DNA from: Chlorobiota bacterium
GTDB lineage: Bacteria; Bacteroidota; Ignavibacteria; OLB7
Direction of reading: 5' to 3'
Length of the DNA stretch: 64,000 nucleotides
NCBI GenBank assembly: GCA_028287785.1
Contig: JAQBOZ010000027.1
Coordinates: 248,001 to 312,000, forward strand
In this document: positions 42,296-52,063 of the stretch, piece by piece
How positions within the stretch are numbered: the first letter of the stretch is position 1
Layout of the letters: each line of letters begins with the position of its first letter
Notes under the pieces: model-generated
Database searches by the model: none
What the model saw: only the letters and a program-made list of their open reading frames with translations
Told to the model about the DNA's origin: nothing
Position numbers and translations under genes: made by a program

Positions 42296-43924
42296 ATGAA
42301 CAACAGCACTCTACTGATTCTCATCACCTTCCTCCCGCTCCTCGGGATGCTGGGGATCCTGGCTCTTCCCAAGAACTCCGTCTCGGTGATCCGCATGGTC
42401 GGGCTGGCGGTGACGGTGATTCAGCTTGTGATCTCCGCGGTTCTCTGGAGTTCCTTCAACCCGGCGCTCGGGGGGATCAACGATCCGAACAGTTTCCAGT
42501 TCGTCACCAAGACGGTCTGGCTGGACCTGCCGGCCACGATGCTGGGGAACATCCACATCGATTTCTTCCTCGGCGTCGATGGCCTTTCGATGCCGATGAT
42601 CCTCCTCACGGCGCTGGTGATGCTTGTGGCAACCGCCAGCTCGTGGTCGATCTCCAAAAACGTCAAGGGGTATTTCGCGCTGCTCCTCCTGTTGAACACC
42701 GGGGTGATGGGGACGTTCGTATCGCTGGACTTCTTCCTCTTCTATGTCTTCTGGGAGTTGATGCTGCTGCCGATGTACTTCCTGATCGGCATCTGGGGCG
42801 GACCCCGTCGTGAATACGCGGCGATCAAGTTCTTCCTCTACACGCTTGCCGGCTCGGTCTTCATGCTTCTGGCGATCATCGGGCTCTACTACAGCTCCAA
42901 CGTCACGCCGGGGGCGGTTACGCCGACCCATACGTTTGACATGCTGGCGCTGATGAACCCGCTCAACTACACCCCCGGTGGTCTGCTTTCCCCGCTTGCG
43001 GCCGGCGGCGGGCTGGGGCTTCGGTTCTGGGCGTTCCTTGCGCTCTTCGTCGGGTTTGCCATCAAGGTGCCGATGTTTCCGTTCCATACATGGCTTCCCG
43101 ACGCCCACGTGGAGGCGCCCACGGCGATCTCCGTCATCCTGGCCGGCGTCCTGCTGAAGCTTGGAACCTACGGCATGATGCGGATCTGCTTCTCGATCTT
43201 CCCGGATGTCGCGATGACCCCGGCGATCATGGAGTCGATCGCCATCTTCGGCTTTATCGGCATCGTCTACGGGGCGCTCTGCGCGATGGCGCAGAAGGAT
43301 ATGAAGAAGCTGATCGCCTACTCATCGGTCTCCCACATGGGCTATGTGCTCCTGGGGCTGGCGTCGATGAACGCCATCGGCTTCTCCGGCGCGGTGTTCC
43401 AGATGTTCAACCACGGCACCATCACCGCCATGCTCTTCCTTCTGGTTGGCGTGGTCTACGATCGCGTTCACGACCGCACCATCGCCAAGTTCGGCGGGCT
43501 GGCGAACATCATGCCGGGATACTTCTTTATCGTGATGATCGCCTTCTTCGCGGCGCTCGGCCTTCCGGGGCTCTCCGGCTGGTGGTCGGAATCATTCGTC
43601 TTCATCGGCGCCTTCCGCAACGGGACCATCCGCATCTGGACCATCCTCTCGCTGGCCGGCGTGGTGCTTGGCGCGGCGTACATGCTCTGGCTGCTTCAGC
43701 GGGCATTCCTGGGGACGCTGAAGACCCGCGAGTGGGAGAATCATCTTCCCGACCTCACCAAGCGCGAGTGGGCGATGCTTGTCCCGCTTGTGCTGATCGT
43801 GGTGGGGCTCGGCGTCTGGCCGCATCCGGTGCTGAACATGATGAACGGAAGCGTCAACGCGCTGGTGGTGTTCCTTCAGAATCACGCGGTGAACACCTCG
43901 ACGGCGCTCAACGTCCTGCACTGA
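42296..43924 (+). CDS. nuoM: NADH-quinone oxidoreductase subunit M
   Basis: 542 residues, about 14 transmembrane segments. Antiporter-type motifs: FFLFYVFWELMLLPMYFLIGIWGG (essential Glu in FWELML), KVPMFPFHTWLPDAHVEAPTAISVILAGVLLKLGTYGMMR (Lys in the discontinuous helix), and MAQKDMKKLIAYSSVSHMGYVLLGL. A pump module of the membrane arm. It lies 100 bases after nuoL. No oddity noticed. Confidence 0.97.
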   Translation: MNNSTLLILITFLPLLGMLGILALPKNSVSVIRMVGLAVTVIQLVISAVLWSSFNPALGGINDPNSFQFVTKTVWLDLPATMLGNIHIDFFLGVDGLSMPMILLTALVMLVATASSWSISKNVKGYFALLLLLNTGVMGTFVSLDFFLFYVFWELMLLPMYFLIGIWGGPRREYAAIKFFLYTLAGSVFMLLAIIGLYYSSNVTPGAVTPTHTFDMLALMNPLNYTPGGLLSPLAAGGGLGLRFWAFLALFVGFAIKVPMFPFHTWLPDAHVEAPTAISVILAGVLLKLGTYGMMRICFSIFPDVAMTPAIMESIAIFGFIGIVYGALCAMAQKDMKKLIAYSSVSHMGYVLLGLASMNAIGFSGAVFQMFNHGTITAMLFLLVGVVYDRVHDRTIAKFGGLANIMPGYFFIVMIAFFAALGLPGLSGWWSESFVFIGAFRNGTIRIWTILSLAGVVLGAAYMLWLLQRAFLGTLKTREWENHLPDLTKREWAMLVPLVLIVVGLGVWPHPVLNMMNGSVNALVVFLQNHAVNTSTALNVLH

Positions 43925-44014
43925 GGATGATCATGGAGAGAGGGGGATCTTCCTCCTCTCCGCGAGACGGACTTCCGATACCGACAGGCATTTCGAACAA
44001 CTCCAATCGTCCTC

Positions 44015-45595
44015 ATGAATATCGATTTCTCACAACTGGCCGCCAGCTTCGGACGCTTTATCCCGGAGATCATTCTCGGATCGTTCTTCGTGGTGGCGCT
44101 TATGGTGGATGCGTTCACGAAAGGCTCCAAGAAGAGCGTCGGCATCCTTGCGCTGGTGGGCTTCGTGGCGGCCGGCGTGGTGGCGTTCAACTCCGTGGAG
44201 CCGGCCGGTTCGGCCCGCGATGCCGCGTTGAAGGGGTTCCTTTTCCGCGCCGCTCATCAGGTGGAGGGACAGGGGATGCTGGTGGTCGATAGCTTCTCCA
44301 TCTTCTTCAAGGTTCTGATCACGGTGGCGGCGGTGCTGGTGGTGATCTTCTCGCTGAAATCGCGCGAGCTGGATGTGGACGGCAAGCCACGGATGGGGGA
44401 ATACTACTCGCTCCTGCTGGCGATGACGTTCGGCATGTTCCTGATGGTCGGCGCGAACGATCTGCTGCTGATGTATCTCGGCATCGAGATCGTCTCCCTC
44501 TGCTCCTACGCCATCGTCGGGTTCACCAAGAACGTCCGCCGTTCCAGCGAGGCGTCGATGAAGTACGTGATCTACGGCGGCATCTCCTCCGGCGTGATGC
44601 TCTTCGGCATCTCGCTGATGTACGGGATGTTCGGCACCACCAACTTCGGGGAGATCATGACGGCGCTCGGCGCGCACAACCGCGAGAACGTGCTGATCAA
44701 CCCGCTCCTGATCTCCAGCATCATGATTCTGGCCGGGCTCGGCTACAAGATCTCCGCCGCTCCGTTCCACTTCTGGACCCCCGATGTCTACGAGGGAGCG
44801 CCGATCACCATGACGGCGTATCTTTCGGTCGCGTCGAAGGCCGCCGGGTTCGCGCTGCTGATCCGGTTCGTTTCCACTGCCTATCCGCACGCGCTCTACG
44901 GCGTCAACATGATGGGCGTCCTCGCGGCGATCTCCGTCTTCACGATGACGCTCGGCAATCTGGCCGCGCTCCAGCAGTCGAACCTGAAACGTCTTCTCGC
45001 CTATTCGTCGATCGCCCATGCGGGTTACATGCTGATGGGGCTCGTGGTGGGGACGCCGTACGGCATCGCCGCCATCCTTGTCTACTTCGCGGTGTATCTG
45101 ATCATGAACCTGGGGGCGTTCTTCGCCATTCAGAAGATCGCCGAGCGGGTCGGGTCGGAGGAGCTTGAGGACTTCAAGGGGCTTGGGCCGCGCATGCCGC
45201 TGGTCGGGGTACTCTTCAGCGTGATGATGGTCTCGCTGGTCGGGCTTCCTCCCACGTCGGGGTTCATCGGAAAACTCTTTCTGTTCAACGCGCTCCTCAG
45301 CGCCGGGCGCGGGTTCCTCTGGCTTGCGGTGATCGGTGTGATCAACTCGGTGATCTCCCTCTACTACTATATTCGCGTGCTCAAGGTGATGTATCTGGAG
45401 AAGCCCTCCGGCGAGCAGCCCGCGATCACCTTCGATGCCGGGAGCATCGTCATCCTGGGCGTTCTGGCCCTTGCAACGCTTCTGCTCGGCCTGCCGAATT
45501 TCTTCGGGCCGCTCCTGACGATCGCGCAGAACTCCCTTGGAACGCTCGGACACTATTTCCAGGTGGCCGGCGCGGGAGCGGGCGGGGGATTGTAG
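44015..45595 (+). CDS. nuoN: NADH-quinone oxidoreductase subunit N
   Basis: 526 residues from ATG 44,015. Key segments: DLLLMYLGIEIVSLCSYAIVGF (conserved Glu), APFHFWTPDVYEGAPITMTAYLSVASKAAGFALLIR (Lys in the pump site), QQSNLKRLLAYSSIAHAGYMLMGL, and GLPPTSGFIGKLFLFNALLSAG. It is the third antiporter-like pump of the membrane arm. Last gene of the cluster; neither nuoE, nuoF nor nuoG follows, and the next gene begins 340 bases downstream. Confidence 0.97.
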   Translation: MNIDFSQLAASFGRFIPEIILGSFFVVALMVDAFTKGSKKSVGILALVGFVAAGVVAFNSVEPAGSARDAALKGFLFRAAHQVEGQGMLVVDSFSIFFKVLITVAAVLVVIFSLKSRELDVDGKPRMGEYYSLLLAMTFGMFLMVGANDLLLMYLGIEIVSLCSYAIVGFTKNVRRSSEASMKYVIYGGISSGVMLFGISLMYGMFGTTNFGEIMTALGAHNRENVLINPLLISSIMILAGLGYKISAAPFHFWTPDVYEGAPITMTAYLSVASKAAGFALLIRFVSTAYPHALYGVNMMGVLAAISVFTMTLGNLAALQQSNLKRLLAYSSIAHAGYMLMGLVVGTPYGIAAILVYFAVYLIMNLGAFFAIQKIAERVGSEELEDFKGLGPRMPLVGVLFSVMMVSLVGLPPTSGFIGKLFLFNALLSAGRGFLWLAVIGVINSVISLYYYIRVLKVMYLEKPSGEQPAITFDAGSIVILGVLALATLLLGLPNFFGPLLTIAQNSLGTLGHYFQVAGAGAGGGL

Positions 45596-45932
45596 CCTGA
45601 CGCTCCTGACGGAATGGGCCGCTGACGGAGGTTCTTTCAGGTAAGCGCTTGTAGAACAAGGGGGAGGGATGATGCGTCCGGCCGGGACTCCTCCCCCCCC
45701 CCGATGATGACCGCAGCCGCAACGCCATGATCGGCGGGAATGCCGCCGGACGAACTCCGCCCCCCACGCGCCCACGCGGTGCGCCACTATCGAGAGAACG
45801 AATCTTCAGCCGGAAGCAGCATCGTCGTGCCGTGTCGGCGATATCGTCCATATCGATTCCCGGATCGGGAGGATCGCGCCGCGCGAGGTTCAGATGAATT
45901 CACTCGACCTTCCTCAATAACCATCGTCATCC
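45596..45932. other. Intergenic between nuoN and the patatin-like gene
   Basis: No gene, terminator or repeat I can support. A ten-base C run (about 45,691-45,700) is notable but may be chance or a sequencing-sensitive spot. Confidence 0.4.
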
Positions 45933-48900
45933 ATGAGCGAGCAGACATCATTCGGGCAGAGCGAGAGGGAGCCGTGCACGTTCGATACGGTCTTCGGCGC
46001 CGAGTGCGACGAGATCATCGAGCGGCGGATGTTTCTTGGAAACCCGACGAAGGGGTCCGGGGAGCATGCCGAATTCCGGCAGGAGACGCTCCAGAACCTG
46101 ACCGGGCTTGCCCTCTCCGGCGGCGGGATTCGAAGCGCGACGTTCTGCCTGGGGCTTCTCCAGGGATTGCGGAACAAGGGGTTGATCCAGGCCTTCGATT
46201 ATCTCTCGACGGTTTCCGGCGGCGGTTTCGTCGGTGGCTGGTGGAGCGCGTGGCTGGCGCGCGATCCGCGGTTCGAGGTTGTCGATTTCATCGATCAGGA
46301 TGGCGTGATTGCCCTGCTTGCCGGGAACGATTATCTGAAGCCGGCGACCCCCGCGACGGAGCCGTTCGCGCGCTACCTCATGTGGCGGTTCGAGCATCCC
46401 CATGAAGTCACGACCGCCACGGATACCGCGATGAAGGCCGCCGCCGCAAAGGCCGCGGCTGACGAGGCGGAAAGGGCGGCGGTGGATGCAAGGGCCGCCG
46501 CTGACGAGGCTGAGAGGGTCGCGAAGGATACGTCGGTTGTGGAGCCTTCAACCGCGAAGTCCGGGAAGGACGCGGAATCCGCGTCAAAGGCCGCCGATGC
46601 TGCCAGGCAGGCGGCGGAATCCGCGTCAAAGGCCGCCGATACGGCCAGGAGGGAGGCGGAACCGGTGATAGAGGCCGCCGAGGCCGCCGCGAGAGTCGGG
46701 CCGGCCGATAGTGGGAGCAAGGCGCCGGACAGGAGCCCTGGAAAGCCGATGAGCCTCGCGGTCCTGATCCGCAGCTATTCAAGTCCCGACAAGCCCCTCC
46801 GCGATGAGATCATGAGGCAGCTTGTGATCGAGTTGAACGCGATGCTGGGGGTGTACGGTCTTTATCAGGACGATCGATTCCTGAATGTGCCGTTTTCCTC
46901 CACCACAACATATCTGATAAGCCGGGGGGATGATGCAGATATCCGGGTTCTGAACCGGCTGCTGATCGAGGATGCGCTGAGCCGGTATCTTCAGCGGAGG
47001 GAGACCTTCCCGCCGCCGGAGCGGATAGAGCCGGAGCGGCAGAGTTCCTATCTCTATATCCGCGAACAGGAGCAGGGGAAACCCAATCTGATCCCAGGCC
47101 AGGATGGGATCGGGGAAGCCCCCCGCGAAACGCTGGAGCTTCGGGATAAGATCGCCGATGGCGCGCTCAGTGCCGGCTCCGATCCGGTTCACCATCTTCG
47201 TCTTTTCGCCAACTACCTTACGCCGCGCAAGGGGGCGCTCAGCGCCGACACATGGCGCGCCGTATCGGTGGTATCGCGCAATCTGTTCCTTACATGGCTG
47301 ATCCTGATCCCCATATTCCTGGCGGTGGTGCTGATGGGGCAGCTCTACTTTCTGATTCATCCCAGCTCCGCCAGTGATTTCCTCCATGGGGAGACGGCAA
47401 CCGCGCCGCCGGTTGCCCCGGCACCGCAGGATACCGGTGATGTTCGCCTCTATGTGCGGCCCGGATCATCCGAGGCGACCGCGGATGATAGCGGTCGCGT
47501 CGATCTGGAGCACTACCGGCTGTATGCAAAGCGACGTGTTGCTCCCACGCCGGCCATCGATTCCGCGAAACTGGCCCTGGGGGAACATCACGCCTTCAAA
47601 AACCGGCTGCTGAACCGGGCGGCGTCCGGGCTGTGGCTGATCGTGCCGATGATCGGGTGGATCGTGGTGCTGATCGTGGCGTGGATGATCTGCGGGCAGG
47701 ATGGATCATCCAAACGGCAGAAGGTGATACCGTGGATAGAGCTTGGGGCGGCCGGCGCGCTGCTCCTCTGCATGATGCTGATCTTCAAGCACGGCGTAGG
47801 CACCGGGCTGGAGCAGGAGCAGAAGACATCGATCATGGAGGCGGTGGGCTGGTGGTGGCGGCACTGGTATTCGCTGGGGTTCTGGTGCGCGATGGCGGTG
47901 CTGATGCTCTATTCCGCCTGCCGGACCGGCATCCGCCACGACGCCGGCGATGCCAAGGCGACGTTGCAATGGCGGCGGGAGGTGCGGCGCAACCGGCTTG
48001 TGCGGACGCATGCCACGCTGCTGGTGACCGTGGTTGTGCTGACGGCGGTCCTGGCGATCGCCGGCTACAGCCACGAGCTGGTGGATTTTCTCTTCAACGA
48101 TCCCGATAGCGCGTTCCTCTCATATCTGAAGAAGATCGGAGGGTGGGGCGGGCTTCTTGCCGCGGTCGGCAGCGCGGTCTTCACGGCGTTGAAGGCGGCG
48201 CCGACCGGTGGCGGCGACAAGTCCTCCAGCGCCACGCCATCCGCATTGAGCAAGGTGATCTTCGCGGTGGCTCCCACGCTGTTCGTGCTTGCCGGCGCCA
48301 TCGCCGCGTCGTGGGCCGGGCAGACGATGCTGGCGCAACTGGTGATCCCGATCGAACAGTTCAATGATCTGAGCGAGCCGCTTCACTACGCCACGTTCAT
48401 AGGGGTGATCCTCTGTTTTCTCTTTGCCTGGTACGAGATGAAGTTCAGCAACAGCACGGCATCCTGGGGGATGCTGATCATCTGCACGGTGATGGCATCG
48501 GTGCCGCTGTATGCGGCCAGCCAGAAGCTGATCCTGGAGTATTTCACGCACGATCCCAATCCCGGACGGACCGTGGAGGCATTGCTTGCCCCGTTCAGGC
48601 CATCCGCCATGTTCGCGATTCTCATCGTGGCGCTTGGCGCGATCATCCTGGTCGTGCGGTTCCTCCTTCGCCGGGTGACGGAGATCACCAGGGAGGGGAA
48701 AAGGAAGGGCTACAATCATCATTTCGTGCTCACACTGAGCAAGCGCAGGCGATTTCACATGCATCCAACGGAGATCATGGTGCTGATTACCGTGCTCTTC
48801 GCGGTCGTTGCCGCCCTCGTGTACTTCGTCTGCGGGATGGAGCTTGGAAACTTCATACACTATCAGGACGACAAGGCCCCGGATCTGGCGGCGTACGCCG

Positions 48901-50450
48901 TGTTCGGGCTTGTGCTCTGCAGCATATATGTGGTGTGGGATATCTTCTTCGGAAGCGGCGCGAACAAGCGGACAATCGCCGTCATCACCGCCAACTTCAT
49001 CGTGCTGACGGTGTTCATCGCCATCGGGTTCGCGAGCCACGGCCAGCATTATCAATATCTCTCCCATCACCACGGCGTGTTCCGGCTTCAGCAGGATCAT
49101 TACATCACCGATATCCACGGCGCGTTCTGCCTGATGACCACGTTTCTCGCCTGCGCCGTCGCGCTCGGCTGGACGGTCGATCCCAACATGCTCTCCATTC
49201 ACGCCTTCTACAAGGCGCGTCTTACCAGGGCCTACATGGGGGCCTCCAACCAGGCCAGGCGCGTTCAGCAGAAGGAGATCAACGAGGCGGTGGAAGGTGA
49301 TGATCTTCCGCTGACCAGCCTGCGGAACTGCCAGCGCGGAGGGCCATATCATCTTATCAACACCACGCTCAATCTGGTTGCCGGACGCGATCTGGCAACG
49401 GCGCAGCGCTCGGCGGCCAATTTCATCCTGACGCAGGGCTACTGCGGCTCCGCGCGCACGGGCTATCGGAGCACGAAGCACTATCTCTCCGGTGGGTTCA
49501 CGCTCGGCTCCGCCGTCTCCGTCTCCGGCGCCGCCGCCAGCCCGAACATGGGATCGAAAACCCCCACCTCATCGCTGGCGATGCTGATGACGATGTTCAA
49601 TGTGCGGCTGGGCTACTGGGCGCCCACGCCGAACAAGGAGAGCTGGCAATCGCCCCAGGCACGGCTCTGGCCCTTCTACACCCTGCGCGAGCTGCTCTCG
49701 CAGACGAACGATCTCTCCAGCTACTGCTATCTGACCGATGGCGGCCATTTCGAGAACACCGCTCTGTATGCGCTGGTGGAGCGTGGCTGCCGCTATATCG
49801 TCCTGGCCGACTGCGGCGCCGATCCACGCCCCTGCTTCTCCGATCTGGGGGATGCCATCCGCCGCTGCCGGATCGATTTCGGGATCGAGGTGGATCTGAA
49901 CATCATCCCGGTCAAGGTGAAGCCCGATGGCGATGGCGACGAGCGATACGGCACCCAGCATTTCGTGGTGGGGAGAATCCGCTACTCCGAGGCACATGCG
50001 CGAACGCTGGGATGGAAGCAGTGCGAGACAAAGGAGAGCCGGACCGGCTATATCATCGTGGTGAAGCCGACGCTGACGCAGGCGGAGAGCGTGGACGTGC
50101 GGCAATACGGCTTTGAGAACGATTCCTTCCCGCAGCAGTCGACCGCCGATCAGTGGTTCGACGAGGCGCAGTTCGAGAGCTATCGGCGGCTTGGGCAGCT
50201 TTCGGTGGAGCAGCTTCTGAAATCGTTGCGGGATGGGATCGATAAGCGTTCGGCCGTCGCCGTTGTCGATGGTTATCCGCCGGAGGATGCTCTCCCGCCG
50301 GATGCCACGACGCCGACGGAGGGGAAGCCCGACCAGACGCTTTACGACCTTGTCGGAAGGCTCGATTCCGGCGGGACGATCGTGTCGGCGGAGATCCCGA
50401 TGTTCTTCAGGGAAGCGTTCGAGCTGCTCCAGGTGAAGGAGAATTATTAG
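45933..50450 (+). CDS. Giant membrane-spanning patatin-like phospholipase
   Basis: 1505 residues. Residues 58-110 contain the patatin oxyanion loop GGGIRSA (63-69) and the nucleophile S95 in STVSGGGFVGGWW. The matching acidic residue of the dyad is near the C-terminus, D1269 in YLTDGGHFENTALYALVERG, so some 1,170 residues lie between the two. That insert has an Ala/Glu-rich coiled coil (about 165-260) and around eight to ten membrane segments (about 450-1070, for example LFLTWLILIPIFLAVVLMGQLYFLI and LWLIVPMIGWIVVLIVAWMI). Patatins hydrolyse ester bonds in lipids. The N-terminus has no signal peptide, so the catalytic halves should meet on the cytoplasmic side. A terminator follows. Confidence 0.85.
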   Translation: MSEQTSFGQSEREPCTFDTVFGAECDEIIERRMFLGNPTKGSGEHAEFRQETLQNLTGLALSGGGIRSATFCLGLLQGLRNKGLIQAFDYLSTVSGGGFVGGWWSAWLARDPRFEVVDFIDQDGVIALLAGNDYLKPATPATEPFARYLMWRFEHPHEVTTATDTAMKAAAAKAAADEAERAAVDARAAADEAERVAKDTSVVEPSTAKSGKDAESASKAADAARQAAESASKAADTARREAEPVIEAAEAAARVGPADSGSKAPDRSPGKPMSLAVLIRSYSSPDKPLRDEIMRQLVIELNAMLGVYGLYQDDRFLNVPFSSTTTYLISRGDDADIRVLNRLLIEDALSRYLQRRETFPPPERIEPERQSSYLYIREQEQGKPNLIPGQDGIGEAPRETLELRDKIADGALSAGSDPVHHLRLFANYLTPRKGALSADTWRAVSVVSRNLFLTWLILIPIFLAVVLMGQLYFLIHPSSASDFLHGETATAPPVAPAPQDTGDVRLYVRPGSSEATADDSGRVDLEHYRLYAKRRVAPTPAIDSAKLALGEHHAFKNRLLNRAASGLWLIVPMIGWIVVLIVAWMICGQDGSSKRQKVIPWIELGAAGALLLCMMLIFKHGVGTGLEQEQKTSIMEAVGWWWRHWYSLGFWCAMAVLMLYSACRTGIRHDAGDAKATLQWRREVRRNRLVRTHATLLVTVVVLTAVLAIAGYSHELVDFLFNDPDSAFLSYLKKIGGWGGLLAAVGSAVFTALKAAPTGGGDKSSSATPSALSKVIFAVAPTLFVLAGAIAASWAGQTMLAQLVIPIEQFNDLSEPLHYATFIGVILCFLFAWYEMKFSNSTASWGMLIICTVMASVPLYAASQKLILEYFTHDPNPGRTVEALLAPFRPSAMFAILIVALGAIILVVRFLLRRVTEITREGKRKGYNHHFVLTLSKRRRFHMHPTEIMVLITVLFAVVAALVYFVCGMELGNFIHYQDDKAPDLAAYAVFGLVLCSIYVVWDIFFGSGANKRTIAVITANFIVLTVFIAIGFASHGQHYQYLSHHHGVFRLQQDHYITDIHGAFCLMTTFLACAVALGWTVDPNMLSIHAFYKARLTRAYMGASNQARRVQQKEINEAVEGDDLPLTSLRNCQRGGPYHLINTTLNLVAGRDLATAQRSAANFILTQGYCGSARTGYRSTKHYLSGGFTLGSAVSVSGAAASPNMGSKTPTSSLAMLMTMFNVRLGYWAPTPNKESWQSPQARLWPFYTLRELLSQTNDLSSYCYLTDGGHFENTALYALVERGCRYIVLADCGADPRPCFSDLGDAIRRCRIDFGIEVDLNIIPVKVKPDGDGDERYGTQHFVVGRIRYSEAHARTLGWKQCETKESRTGYIIVVKPTLTQAESVDVRQYGFENDSFPQQSTADQWFDEAQFESYRRLGQLSVEQLLKSLRDGIDKRSAVAVVDGYPPEDALPPDATTPTEGKPDQTLYDLVGRLDSGGTIVSAEIPMFFREAFELLQVKENY

Positions 50451-50487
50451 CGTGGCGGATAGCTGATGCTCGGCGGTCAATCGCTAA

Positions 50488-50522
50488 TTTAGGCCCGCTT
50501 CCCGCGCAGAGGCGGGCTTTTC
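50488..50522 (+). terminator. Terminator after the patatin-like gene
   Basis: GCCCGC, a loop containing TTCCCGCGCAGAG, GCGGGC then TTTTCC. A short stem with a T-run. Confidence 0.7.
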
Positions 50523-50608
50523 CTTGCCATGAACTTCTTACAGCACGCCCTGGACGGGCCCCGGCCGATGGGCTGACCACCTCGTCCGCCGGGAACTCAA
50601 CTATCCGC

Positions 50609-51595
50609 ATGAAAGCTTTGATCACCGGCGCGACCGGGTTTATCGGAAGTCATCTGGCCGACCATCTGCACGCGAAGGGGTACGATCTTCGCGTGATGGT
50701 TCGTCCGACCTCATCCACGAAAAATATCAGCCATCTTCCGGTAGAATACGTCACCGCCAGCTTCACCGATCCGGCATCGCTCCGGGAGGCTGTAAGGGAT
50801 GTCGATTATGTCTATCACGTGGCCGGCGCCACGGCCGCCAAGAACCGCGAGGGATTCTTCGCGGCGAACCAGGTTGCCACGCGAAATCTGCTCGATGCGG
50901 TCGCCGAGGCCAACCCCGGCCTCAAGCGGATGATCCACGTCTCCAGCCAGGCGGCCGCGGGCCCATCCTCCAGCGCCGACGATCCGATCGACGAAACCGC
51001 TCCGCTCCGGCCGATCACCGCGTATGGGGAGAGCAAGGCCGCAGCCGAGCGTGAGGTGATCGCGCGAATGGGTGATCTGCCGCTGACGATCGTCCGGCCG
51101 CCGGCTGTATACGGCCCGCGCGACGTGGAGATCTTCAAGTTCTTTCAGGTGGTGGCGCGCGGGTTTGCTCCGTTGATCGGCTTCGATCGAAAACTGGTGA
51201 GCCTTGTTCATGTCGATGATCTTGTGCGCGGCTTTATTCAGGCCGGGGAGAGCGATCGGGCGGTGGGGGAGACCTACTTCATCAGCTCCGAGGAGTTCTA
51301 TACCTGGGAACATGTCGGCGAGATAACGGCCAGGGCGTTCGGCCGTCCACGCGCGCGGCATCTCCGGATTCCGCATGCGCTCGTCTTCGCGGCGGCGGGG
51401 ATCAGCGGGTTCCTGGGCCGGTTTCAGAAGAAGCCGCCGGTGTTCAACTTCGAGAAGGGGCGGGATATCACGCAGCGATACTGGCTCTGCAAGGTGGACA
51501 AGGCGCGACAGCATTTCGGCTACCGGCAGCAGATTTCCATTCAGCAGGGGGTGGAGCAGACCGTGGCGTGGTATAAGAAGATGAAGTGGCTCTGA
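50609..51595 (+). CDS. NAD(P)-dependent sugar epimerase/dehydratase-like SDR
   Basis: 328 residues, extended short-chain dehydrogenase. A Rossmann nucleotide site at the N-terminus (ITGATGFIGSHLADHL, GxxGxxG), DVDYVYHVAGATAAK, catalytic SSQAAAG and YxxxK (AYGESKAAAE), then IVRPPAVYGPRD. The later part (FSLVHVDDLVRGFIQAGES... ISSEEFYTWEHVGEITARAFG) is the substrate domain. Substrate not identifiable; sugar-nucleotide, flavonoid-like or sterol-type reductions are all possible in this family. It is preceded by an unrelated gene's terminator and is monocistronic. Confidence 0.88.
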   Translation: MKALITGATGFIGSHLADHLHAKGYDLRVMVRPTSSTKNISHLPVEYVTASFTDPASLREAVRDVDYVYHVAGATAAKNREGFFAANQVATRNLLDAVAEANPGLKRMIHVSSQAAAGPSSSADDPIDETAPLRPITAYGESKAAAEREVIARMGDLPLTIVRPPAVYGPRDVEIFKFFQVVARGFAPLIGFDRKLVSLVHVDDLVRGFIQAGESDRAVGETYFISSEEFYTWEHVGEITARAFGRPRARHLRIPHALVFAAAGISGFLGRFQKKPPVFNFEKGRDITQRYWLCKVDKARQHFGYRQQISIQQGVEQTVAWYKKMKWL

Positions 51596-51703
51596 TCGAC
51601 TGTTGAACAACGTCATCTGCCGCGCTTGGCCGCCCTGCATCCGATCGTTGTTGAACGGTCCGAGGAGTTGAACAACATCAGCCGCCACGTCAGCGTCAGA
51701 ATG

Positions 51704-51753
51704 TTCTCAAGCCCCGGAGGGGCGCAATCCCTGGCGCGGGGGGCATCACCCCT
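51704..51753. repeat. GC-rich palindromic repeat, copy 1
   Basis: Contains TTCTCAAGCCCCGGAGGGGC followed by GCAATCCCTGGCGCGGG and GGCATCACCCC. Related copies at 56,442-56,494 and 63,502-63,555. Confidence 0.85.
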
Positions 51754-51860
51754 GCCTATCTTTTCGCAAAGGCAACATCGGGCGGTCCTTGCGCGTCAGC
51801 CAAGTATTCCACGGATGAAGCCCCGCCGGTTCCCCGCTCTCATGGGGACTGAGAAATCTC

Positions 51861-51890
51861 TTGTCAATTCGTTTACCGTGCGCCTATATT
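51861..51890 (+). promoter_or_regulatory. Possible promoter of the porV-like gene
   Basis: TTGTCA, 18 bases, TATATT followed by GGCCC. Same layout as the rpsA candidate. It would give a leader of about 165 bases. Confidence 0.45.
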
Positions 51891-52063
51891 GGCCCAAGTT
51901 TTAATCTCATAGAGGTACGTATCGAGTCGTTTTGAACCTTCTGCAGCGCAGTTACTGCGTCGATAACAGTCGATTTCGGTGGATGAGTCACACTACGATG
52001 TAATGTGTTGGTAGTAGTGTGCAGGCTGCTGATTTTTTCGAACGTACGTATTCATGTTACTCT

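Larger units (their letters stand above)
51596..52063. other. Intergenic with repeat copy and promoter region
   Basis: No gene. It contains a copy of the GC-rich palindromic repeat at 51,704-51,753 and a likely promoter for the porV-like gene at 51,861-51,890. The sequence GTTGAACAACGTCATCTGCCG near 51,603 recurs next to the repeat copy at about 63,465. Confidence 0.5.

Noticed and set aside
44030-45787. 585-codon minus-strand frame opposite nuoN
   Set aside because: Antisense shadow of nuoN; no start signal or domain.
48120-49481. 453-codon minus-strand frame opposite the patatin-like gene
   Set aside because: Shadow of a long GC-rich gene; composition unlike real proteins in the window.
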